Positions 1 to 11,138 are shown, counted from the first letter of the stretch. The stretch: 64,000 bases of DNA from Zantedeschia hybrid cultivar (GCA_030544215.1 JARZZO010000016.1:32076001-32140000); one strand, 5' to 3'. Notes: a model not told the origin generated them from the sequence alone. Numbers and translations: made by a program.

Positions 1-1295
1 CTTGTAATGTTATGAGAAAGTGTTTCAACTATATGTATAGTTTAGCATTGAAACTATAATGATTATGATCTTAATTATTATGTAATCTTTATATTAAATA
101 TTTGTTTATTAAATTTTAATTGTATGTTATAAGGCTTTTTTAGAATTGTGCCTAAGTGTGTATAAATGAGTTATTATGTAAGAAATAGCTACATTTTGAG
201 CATGCTTGGACAATACTATTTTAAGGGGATAAATATGGAAGAGTCCATAGTAAATATATGATGTGGTCGCACTCAATTTATGATCTGAAGATAATAGAGA
301 CTAAAATTCTGAAACTGAATTTTAGTTTGGTGGATAGTGAGATAAAAACCTCTAATCCTAACTAATTGTATCAAGATCAAGGCACTCATTTGGCCAAGTG
401 TCAAGGTGTTTAGGATCCCTTATGTCGTGATTTGGATATTGTCCAAAAGTATGAAGATTAAGGACTAATTTCAGTTAAAACTAGCATCATTTGAGCTGTC
501 CTGCACATAAAATAGTTAGATATGTAAGAAATTGACCTACTAGAATATGAATTGATTATATATGAACATGATTTACTTTAAGACTATAGATGGGTATTGA
601 CATGTCGTCCATGTCATTTGTAAGAAATATATGTGATAAGAATGTGGTATGCACAATGTGCATGCATGGATAAATTGTGAAATAAGCATGAAATGATCTT
701 TTGTTTGTTCCTTTTATATATATATATATGCAATTATCCGTATTATATAAACATGTAATTGGTTTTGATGCCTGTTGAGTTTTACTCATACACCTAGCTA
801 TTACAATCATTTCAGGAAGGTCTGGTGGATAATAAACTAGAAGGAGAGATTTCATATTTGATCTTGAGGCTTGAGGAGATTTTACAGTTTGTGGGCTAGC
901 TAGTGGGTCCTAAACCTATGTAATTTAGTTTGTTATAAATTTTGTAAATTAAGCTTTGTAGTTAGAAATAATGTAATTATTCTATGTTTATGCTTTTGGC
1001 ACTGTTATGTATTAGAATTTATAGATTGTTTAACATAATTATCTTGCAAAATTATCTCAAATCACAACGATTTTGTTTAGGTGACATTCATAAAAAGAGA
1101 TATTAATCTCTTTGGAAGGGGGTGCTGCAATAATGCTTTTACCAATAGTGTTGATTGAGGATAGGTAGGGCTGATATACCTGAATTGGAGTTGCTCAATT
1201 AAGATTGAATGGTTTTATATATATATATATATATATCCTTTAAGATTATTTTTGGTGCAAAATGCAATTTAGAGAACATGCTAAGAAGTGAGAAC
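1..1295. other. AT-rich unassigned stretch, probably decayed retrotransposon
   Basis: No gene is visible. The base composition is AT-rich, with a TA run near 1216-1236. A purine tract followed by TGCTGCA near 1120-1129 resembles the end of a chromovirus LTR, but I find no partner copy. The last ten bases, AAGTGAGAAC at 1286-1295, resemble the polypurine tract of copia E (AAGTGAGAGA). Part of this stretch is therefore probably the decayed interior of copia D. Short ORFs here carry no recognisable domain. Confidence 0.35.
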
Positions 1296-1648
1296 TGTTA
1301 AATATAGGTGTCTGCCAAACTACTTATTTGACATTTATGGACATTCTCGTTATTTATTTTAATAAAAGACAACTTATTCATTATCTTAATGTGCAATTAT
1401 TGCCTCATAATGAAGTCTAAGAGTATTTGCAAAGAAGATTGGATCATGATGAGATCATAATAATGAGATCAATCTTCTTTAAACATACATCTTGAATTAT
1501 TTCTAGTAAGAGGATGTTTGAAAAAGACCTCAAACATCTAGTATAGACTAGTACATGTTATAGCTGTTCATGTTATGAAGTGACAAGTCTTATAATGACT
1601 TTTACGTAGATACTAAGGTAAATATGTGGCTGCTTATTGGTGAATGAG
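1296..1648 (+). mobile_element. Copia D, 3' LTR, first part (split by gypsy B)
   Basis: It starts TGTTAAATATAGGTG, matching the LTR starts of copia E and of copia C read on the - strand. It carries family landmarks in the right order: a repeated GATCATGATGAGATC region, then the stretch ending in TATTGGTGAATGAG. At that point the sequence jumps into gypsy B and resumes at 52848, where the match to copia E's LTR continues without loss. A polypurine-like tract just before it suggests a 3' LTR rather than a solo LTR. It is the most diverged copia LTR in the window, in keeping with being the oldest layer. Confidence 0.7.
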
Positions 1649-1751
1649 TGTTACTGTAAGGATTGAGATTTTGGATCCAGTTATTGGGTCAGTTTCAATG
1701 TCGGACTCTTAAGTTTGGGCCCTTGTGGGGCTAAAGCATAGGTTCTTTATC

Positions 1752-2681
1752 GCGTCGAGCTTGCTCGACGCGGTTCAAACGGCGTCCTGTTAGGGGGATG
1801 CGTTTTAGAGTGTGCCACATGGGTGTCACGTGGGTCAGTTTCGGGCCGCGAGAGTACGGCCCCGGTCTTGTCGTCTGAATGGCGTCGGAATTGGGCGACG
1901 CGTTTTATATAGTTTCTTTTTAACTCCGCGAACCCTCCCTCCTTTCCCTCATTTCTCTCATCTCCCTCTCTCTCCTCCCTCTCTCCGATCCCTTCACTCG
2001 CCCTTCCTCCTTCTCCTTCCTTTCCTCTCCCTCCATTCCATCAAACCCCCCTTTAACTTCCACCACTACAACCACCATTTCCTCCGCGGCGTATTTCTCT
2101 CCGGACGGCGGCCGACGTCCCAGTGGACTAACGGCGTCCACGGTGGTACCGACGGTGGCTTGTGGCGTGGCGGTTCGGCAGCTTGGAGCTCGGAAGAGTT
2201 CAAGTAACCGGTAGGGTGACGATCTCCATTATGTTTTGATTAAAACCATGTTTTTCCTACTTTGGAGCATGTTTAGGGGATTTTTGGAGTGAAAATGGTC
2301 ACTTTATAAATTGGGGAATGGTAGGTTTTAACGGGTATTTGGACTCTCCTCCTCCTTCCCCATTTTAGTACGTTTTTATGCAATTTGGGGGAAGAAATTC
2401 CACTTTTAGTACTCGGGAAGGCTAGGGGGAACTTGTCTGCGAACGTTAAATGGCGTCTTGCGATAGCGACGCCATTCTATATGGCGGCTGCCTCCCAAGA
2501 CATGATTTAGTCCAGTTCATCCCGAGCCCTGATTCTGTTTCTATCGTGAATGGCGACTAGAGACATTGACGCCTTTTAAAAGGTGACTACCTTGAACGAT
2601 GCGATTTAGGCCATCTAATGAAGGTCAGGTTTTACATGAACCAGTTTAGGAGTCTTGAATGACGTCGGCCACGGACGACGT
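1752..2681. repeat. RCGTC-N10-GACGY dyad cluster in solo LTR S
   Basis: Cores start at 1752, 1782, 1882, 2453, 2484, 2553, 2583 and 2662. Each has a five-base left half-site, exactly ten variable bases and a five-base right half-site. The copy at 1752 is a near-perfect palindrome, with even its inner ten bases (GAGC-TT-GCTC) self-complementary. Copies at 2484 and 2583 are degenerate but keep the spacing. Flanks are often TRAAW on the left and TTYA on the right. Confidence 0.8.
1904..1912 (+). promoter_or_regulatory. Likely TATA box of solo LTR S
   Basis: TTTATATAG directly follows a dyad copy and precedes a pyrimidine-rich stretch, as expected at a U3/R border. The assignment comes from position and sequence only. 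Confidence 0.5.
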
Positions 2682-4059
2682 GATTCAAGACAGAACTTAA
2701 TTAATCTATGTAATTAACACGTGTTTATATTGTTAGATAGTTTGGTTAAAATGTATGCTTAAAACTATACTTTGAAATCGAGGATTTCTACGTGATCGTA
2801 TCGCACTGTGACGTGTTTTATGCGATCGTGGACTTATAGTGACAGTTGTTAGCGCTTAGGCACCCTGTGTCGGTGTGAGAGTGACACGGTGCTGGTGTGG
2901 GAGTGGTAGGGTGACGCCTAGAGAGAGGGTCACCTAGTATACTCCGGGGTATAGCTAGTACCGGTGTGGGAGTGGTACATTCGGAGTGTCACTCGTGCTG
3001 AGGAAAGCAGAACCACCTAGAGCTGGTCAGGCCGGAGTAGTCAGCGCGCTATCCGAGGGGTTGCTGTTTGGTCTCAGTGGGTCGGTGTTTTCCGTGTTTG
3101 GCCGCGTGGTTTGAATGTTTAGCCGATACACTGGTTGTGGACTCCGTGGTAGAGTGGTTTCAGAGTCATGTTTACTACTTTATTTATTTAAATTGCCTAT
3201 ATTCGTGTTGTTGCACTTGTAGGTGCGTGAGTAGGTGGTGTGCGTGCTCAAATAGTGATGTGTGATTATCATAAAAATTTTGTTGTTTATGTGACAAATG
3301 AACCTATTAAAAACTTAAAAAAAAAAACTATGTGATCGCCAGAAACTTTTGACTAAAAAGTTACAAAAGAAAAAAATTGATCGCTTACCTGTTTTGGACG
3401 TGGGAGATGTTGAAGTTCTTGATTCTCTTCCTTCAGCTGGCTGAAGAAAAAGAGCTCTTCTGACTTTGTTCTTACTTTGAATATTGATTGGGCTCTGAGG
3501 ATCGTCCAGATTTCCTTTCCTTGTCGATTCCTTCCTTTTAGTCTCCTTTGTACCTTGCAGAAAAGTAGAAAGAAAGAAAGAGGGAAAGAACAATAAGAAC
3601 TCAAATAGTAGTAGTATCTATTCCAGTAATAATTATAATCATGCAACTTAAACAAATGAACTCACTTGTTTGTGGTCTTTGAAACCCCTTTAAAACATGG
3701 ATTGGAAAATAATGCTAGTGAGTGTGTATTGCATGGAGTGATGTAATGAATGAGATTTTGACCTTAATATGGTGAAAACATGCAGAGTGTGATGAAAATA
3801 TGAGCAAAGATTAATAAAGAATAAATAAGTTGGATGGCCCCTGAAAAGCTTTGGTCTTGAAAGCTCTTGAATGGATGAAGAAATGACGAAGAAAGGACGG
3901 AGCTTCAAGACTCTTGGAAGTAACAGCCGCGCCTCGATCCTTCAGCGTTTGGACGTCGTCTCTCTCAAAGATTTCCACTCCAATAATCAGCAATTATCAC
4001 TCAAAATTATCACTTTAATCACTAACCATCACTAACTTTTTAATGGCCAAGGACTTAGG

Positions 4060-4067
4060 TATTTATA
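4060..4067 (-). promoter_or_regulatory. TATA box of gypsy A LTR (3' copy)
   Basis: TATAAATA on the - strand, in the sense direction of the element. It is preserved in the 5' LTR at 31747-31754. Confidence 0.6.
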
Positions 4068-4185
4068 GGCTTAAGTTCACGCATCTGCGGTTACTTACAG
4101 ATTAACATGAAGGAGTTTGAAGCCAATCCAACCAAGAAATAGATAAATATAGCCTAATTCATCATTATCTGTAATTAACTAAAAT

Positions 4186-4382
4186 GCATCGCCCATGGGA
4201 GACGTCTTTTAGCTTAATTAAGATAAGGATAAACATCGGGAAGAAGAAACATAATCAGTTTAGGAAACTTAAATGGCGCCGCTCAGGCCAGGCGTCTTTT
4301 AACTTATTAATAAATTAATTAAAAATTAGATTAGTAATCAAAATAAGAATAAACCCTAAATGACGTCTTTACAGGTTGACGT
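4186..4382. repeat. Three RCGTC-N10-GACGY dyads in gypsy A 3' LTR
   Basis: Cores start at 4186, 4276 and 4363, spaced 90 and 87 bases. All keep the ten-base gap. The right half-sites are GACGT, GGCGT and GACGT. The sequence between copies is AT-rich. Confidence 0.8.
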
Positions 4383-4591
4383 CTTTTAGAATCTTTCATA
4401 TTTGATTAAAAATCTGAGTTAGAAAGAATTTCATTAATAAACTTAAATTATGTCTATCTGACCGATGTCAATTAGATAATTAATCCAGAAAGATAATAAA
4501 ATTAACTAATGATTAAATATCAGACCATTTTGAGGCATTATTATATGACATGAAATTTACTCAAAATGATGTCAAAATTAGCGTGTCTACA

Positions 4592-5636
4592 GGTGCCTCA
4601 CCTTGGCATTGTCTTTGCAAGGGAGTGAAATAAAATAAAATGTACTGAAAATGTGATGCCAAGGTGTGATGAGACATGCTCTCAACATCACATGATTGAA
4701 ATTTTTTCTCAAAATTATCAATGAAGATAACTCAATAATATCGATGGAATTAATCTTGTCTGGATGTGGTAGACAAGGAAATAAAATAAAGTCGATCAAC
4801 CTCCACGATTGGGAAGTACCCTAGGTTATAAACCCTGCAGGTTTCATCATGAGGAGCGATTGCCAGCCAATGTGGACGTGCTGCAACCATGATGGATCTT
4901 AAAAGCAAATAAGAATATTGGATAAAGAATCTAAGAAATGATAGAATTTCGAGGATATCTTCAAGCGAACCTCAAAGATAATCAAGATACTCAATTCAGA
5001 ATGGAATATTTCATCATGTTGGAATTATTTGATCAATGGTCTGAAACTTAATCAATAATTAATTCTTATTATATCAAAGTCCTACATTATGTATGCTGGG
5101 CTAAAATAAAAATATAAAATCAAATAAAATATAAAATAATCAAGGATAATATTGTTAAATTGTCATTAATGAGTCAAGATACCAATTCTTGTAATTCAGT
5201 GCTAAGCCAAAGCTCGTTTATCCACGCACCGTTTCACAAAAGTGGAACCATCGTTCTCATTAATTAACAATCAAACGGCCTATCCGTGTGATCAAGAATT
5301 CTCTGGAATTATCACTGTTTTTGTTGAAGGGGAACTCAAATTCCAGTTTCATCAAAACCACAAGTCCTTGATATACTCTAATAAATATTTAACATATAGT
5401 AAATGATGATAATGCAAATCAATTACATGAAAGAGTACAAGGGATAGAGATAACCGTCTTTTTAGCTACGGTCGGGATTCATAAACTCCCACAATAGGAT
5501 CTTCTTGAAATTTTCAACTCTGCAATCATTTCTTTGAATTTTCTGCACTCAGAAATCATCAGTAACTTTAAGCAAGCTTTTAATTAAGTACCAAAATATG
5601 GATTAACAGTGAATTTTGAGCAAATAACAGAAAATC
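4592..5636. other. Noncoding 3' region of gypsy A
   Basis: AT-rich sequence between the 3' LTR and the antisense PMD gene 1. A weak purine tract next to the LTR (AAGGTGAGGCACC on the - strand, 4592-4604) may be the polypurine tract. I see no gene. Confidence 0.5.
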
Positions 5637-5643
5637 CTGAAAC

Positions 5644-5702
5644 GCATCGTGTCGAACCGATGTCATTAAGATCATTTAAAACACGTCGTTGTTCAACGAC
5701 GC
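5644..5702. repeat. Two dyads upstream of PMD gene 1
   Basis: Cores start at 5644 (GCATC, N10, GATGT) and 5683 (ACGTC, N10, GACGC). In the second the gap GTTGTTCAAC is itself self-complementary, extending the palindrome. They lie 110-170 bases upstream of the TATA box of PMD gene 1. Confidence 0.75.
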
Positions 5703-5813
5703 CTTTCAAGTCGCAGAAATAAGTTCTGGCTATCTTCAATCCAGATTCCAACTCTCTCCAAGTACATCCCTTTTCCAATCCGAAAAAGCCTCTTCAACTT
5801 CGCAAATCGCTCT

Positions 5814-5820
5814 ATATAAG
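5814..5820 (+). promoter_or_regulatory. TATA box of antisense PMD gene 1
   Basis: TATATAA within CTCTATATAAGG lies 124 bases before the ATG at 5944. That leaves room for a start site near 5845-5850 and a short leader. It is on the strand opposite to gypsy A's genes, so PMD gene 1 appears to have its own promoter. Confidence 0.6.
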
Positions 5821-5943
5821 GTTCCTTAACTTGTATCAAGGCAAATTCAATCCTATTCTAGAGATTGAGATAGAGAATTCTCTTCAAAGTTCAAATGAAA
5901 TCAAGGTTTTCAAGGTTTCAAGAAGAAGAAGCTCAAGAATAAG

Positions 5944-7338
5944 ATGGATTCTTCAAGCAAGAAGATGAAGAAGACACTAGAGAAGCTCTCTGTTGTGAAG
6001 GGTCATCTTAGTGGAAAAGATACTAACTTCCAAGTAAGTTGAATCCTTTCTTCCTTCAATCCTTCTTCTTCAATTTCCTTTTTTTTCTCCATGTTCTTCA
6101 TAGCAACTCTTCCTTTTATCTTCTAGGCATATCCTTTATTTCCCGGCCCAAGAAAATTCACATCCCTTCCTTGGATTCGTAAGCTTGCTAAAAGTATTAC
6201 TATTTCCATGCAAGCTTTTGTTTCCAAGTGGAATGTCCAAGGTCTAGTAGTCCATGCAAAGCACTATAAGAGTTCAAATGTAGACTGGGCATGTGCCTTG
6301 ATTGAGTTGTGGCATCCTCAAACCCATACTTTCCTTTTTCCTGAATTTGAATTCACTATCTTTCTTGAAGAGGCCGAACTCCTATTGGGCCTTCCTAAGA
6401 TCAAGTTGAACAACAATGAATTGATCATGAATAAGATGGCTCTGATGAGGAAAAAGATCACGGGTCAACAATTGTTGATGAAGATCATGAAGGATCCAAA
6501 AGAAGTTAAAGGATGCCTCACTAAGAAGGGGATTAACCTTGCTAAGCTAGCAGAGTGGACTTTGTACGAGATTGAAGATCTCAGAGAGGATGACACTGAG
6601 AACGTGATGAAAGCATTCACCACGTGCCTAGTTGGACCTCTATTCTTTCCTGCTCAAGACAACATACTAGAGGATGATCAAATCAACGCAATCTGCGAGA
6701 TCTTTGAAGGAAAAAAAATCGGCACAACGATTCTAGCTTATCTCTATAGTGGGCTTTCTGCAGCATCTACAGGTCAACCTCCCTATAGTTGCATGCTTCT
6801 TTTCGCTTTGTGGGTTGAGTTGAACTTCAAGTTTGAATACCACACTAAAAATTCTGCAAGACCGTCTCAAGTATATCAGAATAGTCCAATCTTCCATATT
6901 TCTAATATTGTGAAATTCAATGAGAGGATGATTAACTGAGTGCCCAAACTCAAGACTCAAGCTGATTGGAAAGATTATCTGAGGACAATGTCATCAAATG
7001 GGTTAGACTCTTCACCACTTGCTCTTGTAGGAAAGCCCATTCGAGTACACCGTGCAGCTGGTGCAGAACTTAAACTGATCGGGGCTACTGAGTTAGTTCT
7101 ATACAATTCTCATTGATGTCATACTCAACTAAGCCTGCCTCGCTATGAACTCCCTGAGTTTTTCCATACATCTCCAATCAAGAAGCGTGCCTTAGAATCC
7201 GATGAAGACTTTGAAGCAACTGAACTTATAGTTACATTATGGAATATTAGCTTCAATCATCATGTAAAATCCTTTCAACAAACAAATAGAGGATTATCAT
7301 ATCCATATATAATGAGACTTCAGGAAATTCGTCCTTGA
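5944..7338 (+). pseudogene. PMD (plant mobile domain) gene 1, antisense in gypsy A
   Basis: Two exons. Exon 1 (5944-6033, 30 codons, rich in Ser and Lys) ends at GTAAGT. Exon 2 starts at 6127 after TTCTAG and continues in the same frame, so the 93-base intron is phase 0. The encoded protein would be about 430 residues. Similarity to the PMD family (MAIN/MAIL1 and retrotransposon PMDs) shows in ALIELWHPQTHTF, an LLLGLP motif and a later TTILAYLYSGL block followed by LLFALWVEL. Two in-frame TGA codons (6937-6939 and 7114-7116) break it; both could be CGA changed by C-to-T. The frame is otherwise open to TGA at 7336-7338. The gene is AT-rich, unlike PMD gene 2. PMD proteins act in nuclear gene and transposon silencing in Arabidopsis; this protein's role is unknown. 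Confidence 0.75.
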
Positions 7339-8215
7339 AGATTCTTTTTTTTTATCTTTTCCTTTTTGATGTAAAGAATTTATTTCCAACAAAGAATTGT
7401 TCCTTTATGCCTTAAAATTCATCCTTAATCTTCTGCGACTTGTCCAAGATTTATCCTCCAATAAAAACTTGATTTTTCCTTAAAATATGATTTCTGGGTA
7501 TAAATAGCGTCGTCCAATCAAGACGCCTTTCAATCATAATTATTTTCCGAAATTCAAAGATAAATTCCTTAAAAACCTAGTTTATGCTTAAAACGCGTTT
7601 ACCCTTGTAGACGCCGTTCAACCAAAAATCATTTTTCATAAATTAGAGATTAATCTTAAAAATTGTATTTATGCTTAAAACGCGTCCCTACCCGTAGACG
7701 CCTTTCAATTCTCTCTCTTACTTTTTCACAGAATTCTACCATTAATTCTGTGATTAATCCACTGAAACGTGTCATCCAGACAAGACGCATTTAATCATTG
7801 ACCGTAGTACGGTTCTATACAGAATTGGCAGCTTAACCTGAAACGCGTCTGATATTGTGGACGCCTTTTACTCAATTTCAAACCCCTGCCTTGCCGCCTC
7901 AGTTTATGTGCGGTGAATGGCGTCGCTGTTCAACGGCGCATTTTAACTTTTCCGAACAGAATTGCGCGAGCCCAAGCTTCCTTCTTCCTCATTCTCTCAA
8001 GCTTTCTCTCTTTCTTCATCCACTCCGGTGACTCTCCGCTTCATTCCAGTGATCCTCTTCCTCTCTGGTGATTCCAATCCCCACTCTGGTCATCCTCTTG
8101 CTGCCGACCATCGCCATCTTCTTTCTCCATCCTCTTTCTCTCTTTCGGGCTTTCTCTCCATCCGAGACCTACTTCCCTCACTTCCTTCTCTTTCTACCCG
8201 ACCTCTCTCTTCGTC
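7339..8215. other. Spacer and probable promoter region of PMD gene 2
   Basis: Noncoding. It holds a regular six-copy dyad array (7507-7939), then a pyrimidine-rich stretch rich in CTTTCTCTC before the ATG at 8216, resembling a plant 5' leader. I found no convincing TATA box. Confidence 0.55.
7507..7939. repeat. Regular array of six RCGTC-N10-GACGY dyads
   Basis: Cores start at 7507, 7595, 7682, 7769, 7845 and 7920, giving spacings of 88, 87, 87, 76 and 75 bases. Each keeps ten bases between half-sites. The inner ten bases and the AT-rich spacers differ between copies, while the flanks (TTAAAA or CTGAAA before, CTTTCAA or similar after) are shared. This is the most regular cluster in the window. 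Confidence 0.85.
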
Positions 8216-10683
8216 ATGGAGCATGGGGGGTCGAGCAAAGCTAAGGTGGTAGTAAAGAGGCGACAAACCGCCTCCCTCTCAGTGGTGCCAGTGGAAGAAA
8301 TCCACGAAGTAGCGCCGGCTGACCTCGCGGCGGTGGCGGCATTTTTGGAGGAGGAAGAAGCTCCCCTAGCGCCCATGGCCGAAGAAGAGGAAGGGGAGGG
8401 AGATCTCCACTTGGTAAGTTCCTTGTGGTTTGAATGGGATGAAGAAAAGAGGGAGGAAAGGGGTTCTTTGAAAGAACCCAAAATTGGGTTTGAATGGCGT
8501 TCAGACCAGATGACGCCTTTCAAAGGCCGTCGTCTTTGTCCGACGCCATTCAGGCCAAGATTCCCTTTTTTATCAGATTAGAAAATAGGTTTAAATGGCA
8601 TCAAGACATGTGGACGCCTTTCAATGGACGTCCATCATAGCAGATGCCTTTCAGTCAGAATATTTTATTCATTTAATGTCCATTTTCTTGTTTTATTTGC
8701 AGGGGACGATGAGGGCCCAGATTTTTAGGATTTGGTTTTCGGGGCATATAGTGGATTCCCGGACTTCCAGAAGGTGCGCCTGCGCCGGATGGGATTCGGC
8801 GAGATCTTGGAGATCGAGCCATTTTGGGTCAATTTAGTACTCCTACAGGCGTTGCGGGAGAGGTGGCATGTGGAAAGCAGGACTTTCCTAATGCCCTGGG
8901 GCCATATGGTCCCAAGTCTAGAGGATGTGGCCAGGATCACTGGCCTCGGGGTAGAGGGTAGACCGGTGAGCGGGGTGACTTACCTTGATTACCGTAGGTT
9001 AGTTGAGGCCCTGCTAGGGATAGATGTATCTAGCCTAGATAGGGAGTCTAGGATAGTCCCTAGGGTAAAGGTAGAGGCCGCTCTAGGATTAGTTGAGCCC
9101 CAGCGTCAGTCTGATGAGACCCAGGAGGAGTTTAGGAGTAGGTTAGCTGAGTCCTCCTCTACCGTCTATTGTAGTGACCCTGATCAGATAGAGGAGGTAG
9201 ATAGGCAGCTCAGAGTCTTCTTAGTTTTCTTCTTTGGTCGGTTGCTCTTCGATACGAAAAGCGACCATATCCACTTAGGTTTCTTAGTTTATTAGATGAC
9301 CTAGATAGTCTTCATAAGTACGCCTGGGGTGCGGCCCTCCTGACCCACCTATTCGCTGATCTTTCCGCGGTCACACCGGATCGCGAGACCACCGTCAACG
9401 GCTTTTCCCCTGGGCATGGGCGAGGAGGGCTAGCCGTGGGTGACGGCTAGCCGGAGACGGATCGGGAGGCAGATGTAACTCCACTGCCTCAATGAAATCG
9501 AGCTGCTCCGCCTCCGCCTAGTGATGAGGACCCTGGGCCTCCATCAGGAGTGGATAGATGAGGAGGTCCCAGAGGGAGTAGGACGGAGTATGAGGGGCAA
9601 GCAGGCCCTCACAGACTGGCGAGCCAAGTTCCCCGAGCAGTACAAGGATTGGCACCGCCGCGGCGTACGAGTAAAGTCTCATGCGGAGGATAGCACCGCC
9701 TACCTCCAGCAATACCGGACCTACTACGCCGACCAGCTCCGGCTTCTCCGTCCACTCGATGTAAGTATGATTTTATGCTTCTTTCATTTTATTATTATCT
9801 TTGTTTATATTTGTGAATGAATGTGTGTATGTATGGTATGCAGGATGCGAGAGACGCGGTTATCATCGACCTCCGGGCCCTCCTATATGATGCGGAGGCC
9901 GAGTTAGAACAGGTCCAAAAGGAGCTTTTCGACTTGGTATGTATGCATGTTATGTATGAATATTTTAATTAATTAATTTTGTTTTGACGATTGGCCACTA
10001 ACAGTTGGTCTTTTGGTACAGCGAGCCATCTATACCTAGGTGGCTCCCTCTTCACATGGAGCTTCATCGTCCTTGGCGCTGTCTGCTGCTCATGAGGCTA
10101 CCTTGGCTGACCTTCGATGTCAGCTTGCTTCTGCCATTCGCCGGGCCTCCCAGGCTGAGGAGGATGCAACGGTCCGAGTAAGTCGTCAACCTTCACACAA
10201 TGTATTTGCTTGACTTTGGATTGATAGATCTGATTGTGAAAATTCCTGTTGTAGATTCATGAGCTTCAACATGCTCTCGAGCAGAGGGATGCAGAGTTGG
10301 CACAAGCTCATACTTCAGCTGCTCGTATTGCCGAGTTGGAGGCTCAGGTGGTGCGCCTCTCCACCGGTGACGTTGCACGACTCCAGGTTTGCCTGGAGAT
10401 TCTGACCAAGGAGAGAGACTGAGATCGGACTTGGATGGAGAGTCTCCACGGCCGACTTTCGGTAGCAGAGCACGAGCGCCAGAGTATCGAGGCGCGGTAC
10501 CAACATGCACGGCAGCGAGTGCTGGATCGGGGTCAGGCGAGTGCCTTTACGGCCAGCATTGCTATATCTTCCGGCCAAACAGAGCCAAGCGCTAAGGGAC
10601 CGCCACCGCCTCCGACTCGTGGGCCGGAGGGGCCTGATGAAGCGACGAGCCAATATGAGGGCACCGGGGAGAGTCAGCCTTGA
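8216..10683 (+). pseudogene. PMD gene 2, five exons, coiled-coil tail, antisense in gypsy A
   Basis: Exons: 8216-8413, 8703-9760, 9844-9936, 10022-10177 and 10255-10683. The donors are GTAAGT, GTAAGT, GTATGT and GTAAGT, and every acceptor is AG. Exons 3-5 join in phase 0. Exon 1 (66 codons) is Glu-rich near its end. Exon 2 carries the PMD, with an EPFWVNLVLLQALRERW stretch, then THTF-like SRTFLMPWG, DVARITGLGV and a shifted WGAALLTHLF block. Exons 3-5 are rich in Glu, Gln, Ala and Leu in a coiled-coil-like pattern and end in a Pro-rich tail. Damage: an exon 1/2 frame offset, a TAG at 8726-8728, a frameshift near 9290, a probable deletion around 9420-9520, and single stops in exons 4 and 5. 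It is GC-rich, unlike PMD gene 1. Exon boundaries are my prediction. Confidence 0.75.
8497..8647. repeat. Four dyads inside intron 1 of PMD gene 2
   Basis: Cores start at 8497, 8527, 8598 and 8628, all with the ten-base gap. They fill much of the 289-base first intron (8414-8702). Right half-sites are GACGC three times and GATGC once. Confidence 0.8.
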
Positions 10684-11084
10684 TGGCTGCTATATGTATT
10701 TTCTTCTTTTTTGTGAATCCTGTACAAAAACACATTTTGATGTATATATATATGAAACTTTTGCCTTCAACTTTGTGCTTTGTATGGATTTCTTGATTTT
10801 CATATATGTATCCTGTACACGACTTAGCAAACAAGTTAAGTATCTATTCAAGCTTAGCCCCTTGCCTAGTTAAGTAACTGATCAATCAATCCTTTTCTTG
10901 ATAAAAGGGTCAAGGGGCAAAGCCTTTATTAACAAAGGTAAAAGATAACCATTAAAAGGAACAGAATTTATGCAACATTCAAGCACGCAGATGCGTGCTG
11001 AAAATAAAGAAATGAAATATACTAGATGCGACAAGTAGATGCTAATTGAAATATTTTTTATTATGAAATATTCACTTTGTTTGG

Positions 11085-11122
<38 letters not shown>

Positions 11123-11138
11123 TATTTTGACATATCTA

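Larger units (their letters stand above)
1655..3238 (+). mobile_element. Solo LTR S, left part (split by gypsy A)
   Basis: It begins TGTAAGGATTGAG and its other half ends GGTCGTTACA at 32687, an imperfect inverted terminal pair typical of gypsy LTRs. The TSD GTTAC occurs at 1650-1654 and 32688-32692, so S is a single LTR of about 2.0 kb inserted in gypsy B's left LTR. Which gypsy lineage it belongs to is not clear. It contains a TATA box, a pyrimidine-rich stretch after it (about 1920-2050), a GT-rich region with the direct repeat GGTGTGGGAGTGGTA (near 2894 and 2964), and at least eight copies of the RCGTC-N10-GACGY dyad. ORFs called here follow base composition and are not believed. Confidence 0.75.
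3239..4591 (-). repeat. Gypsy A 3' LTR
   Basis: On the + strand it runs from TGTGCGTGCTC to GTGTCTACA. It matches the partner LTR along its whole length, including an A run, a purine-rich AAAGAAAGAGGGAAAG stretch and three dyads. It is the LTR downstream of the coding region on the - strand. Several short ORFs here recur in the partner LTR and are chance frames. Confidence 0.9.

Noticed and set aside
1812..2207. ORF in the pyrimidine-rich part of solo LTR S
   Set aside because: Low-complexity Ser/Leu/Pro-rich translation of a CT-rich leader, within an LTR; no domain.
3239..3993. ORFs around 3315-3993 and 31017-31680
   Set aside because: The same frames recur in both gypsy A LTRs and carry no domain; they are LTR sequence.
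7507..7939. CRISPR-like reading of the regular dyad array
   Set aside because: Plant nuclear DNA; the repeated part is a short palindrome with a variable centre, and spacers are AT-rich noncoding sequence within a retrotransposon.
8194..8523. - strand ORF opposite PMD gene 2 exon 1
   Set aside because: Shadow of the + strand exon, which has splice sites and a matching downstream frame.
5644..8647. The dyads as terminal inverted repeats of a MITE
   Set aside because: Copies are single short palindromes with no constant interior, no paired ends at element length and no flanking duplications.
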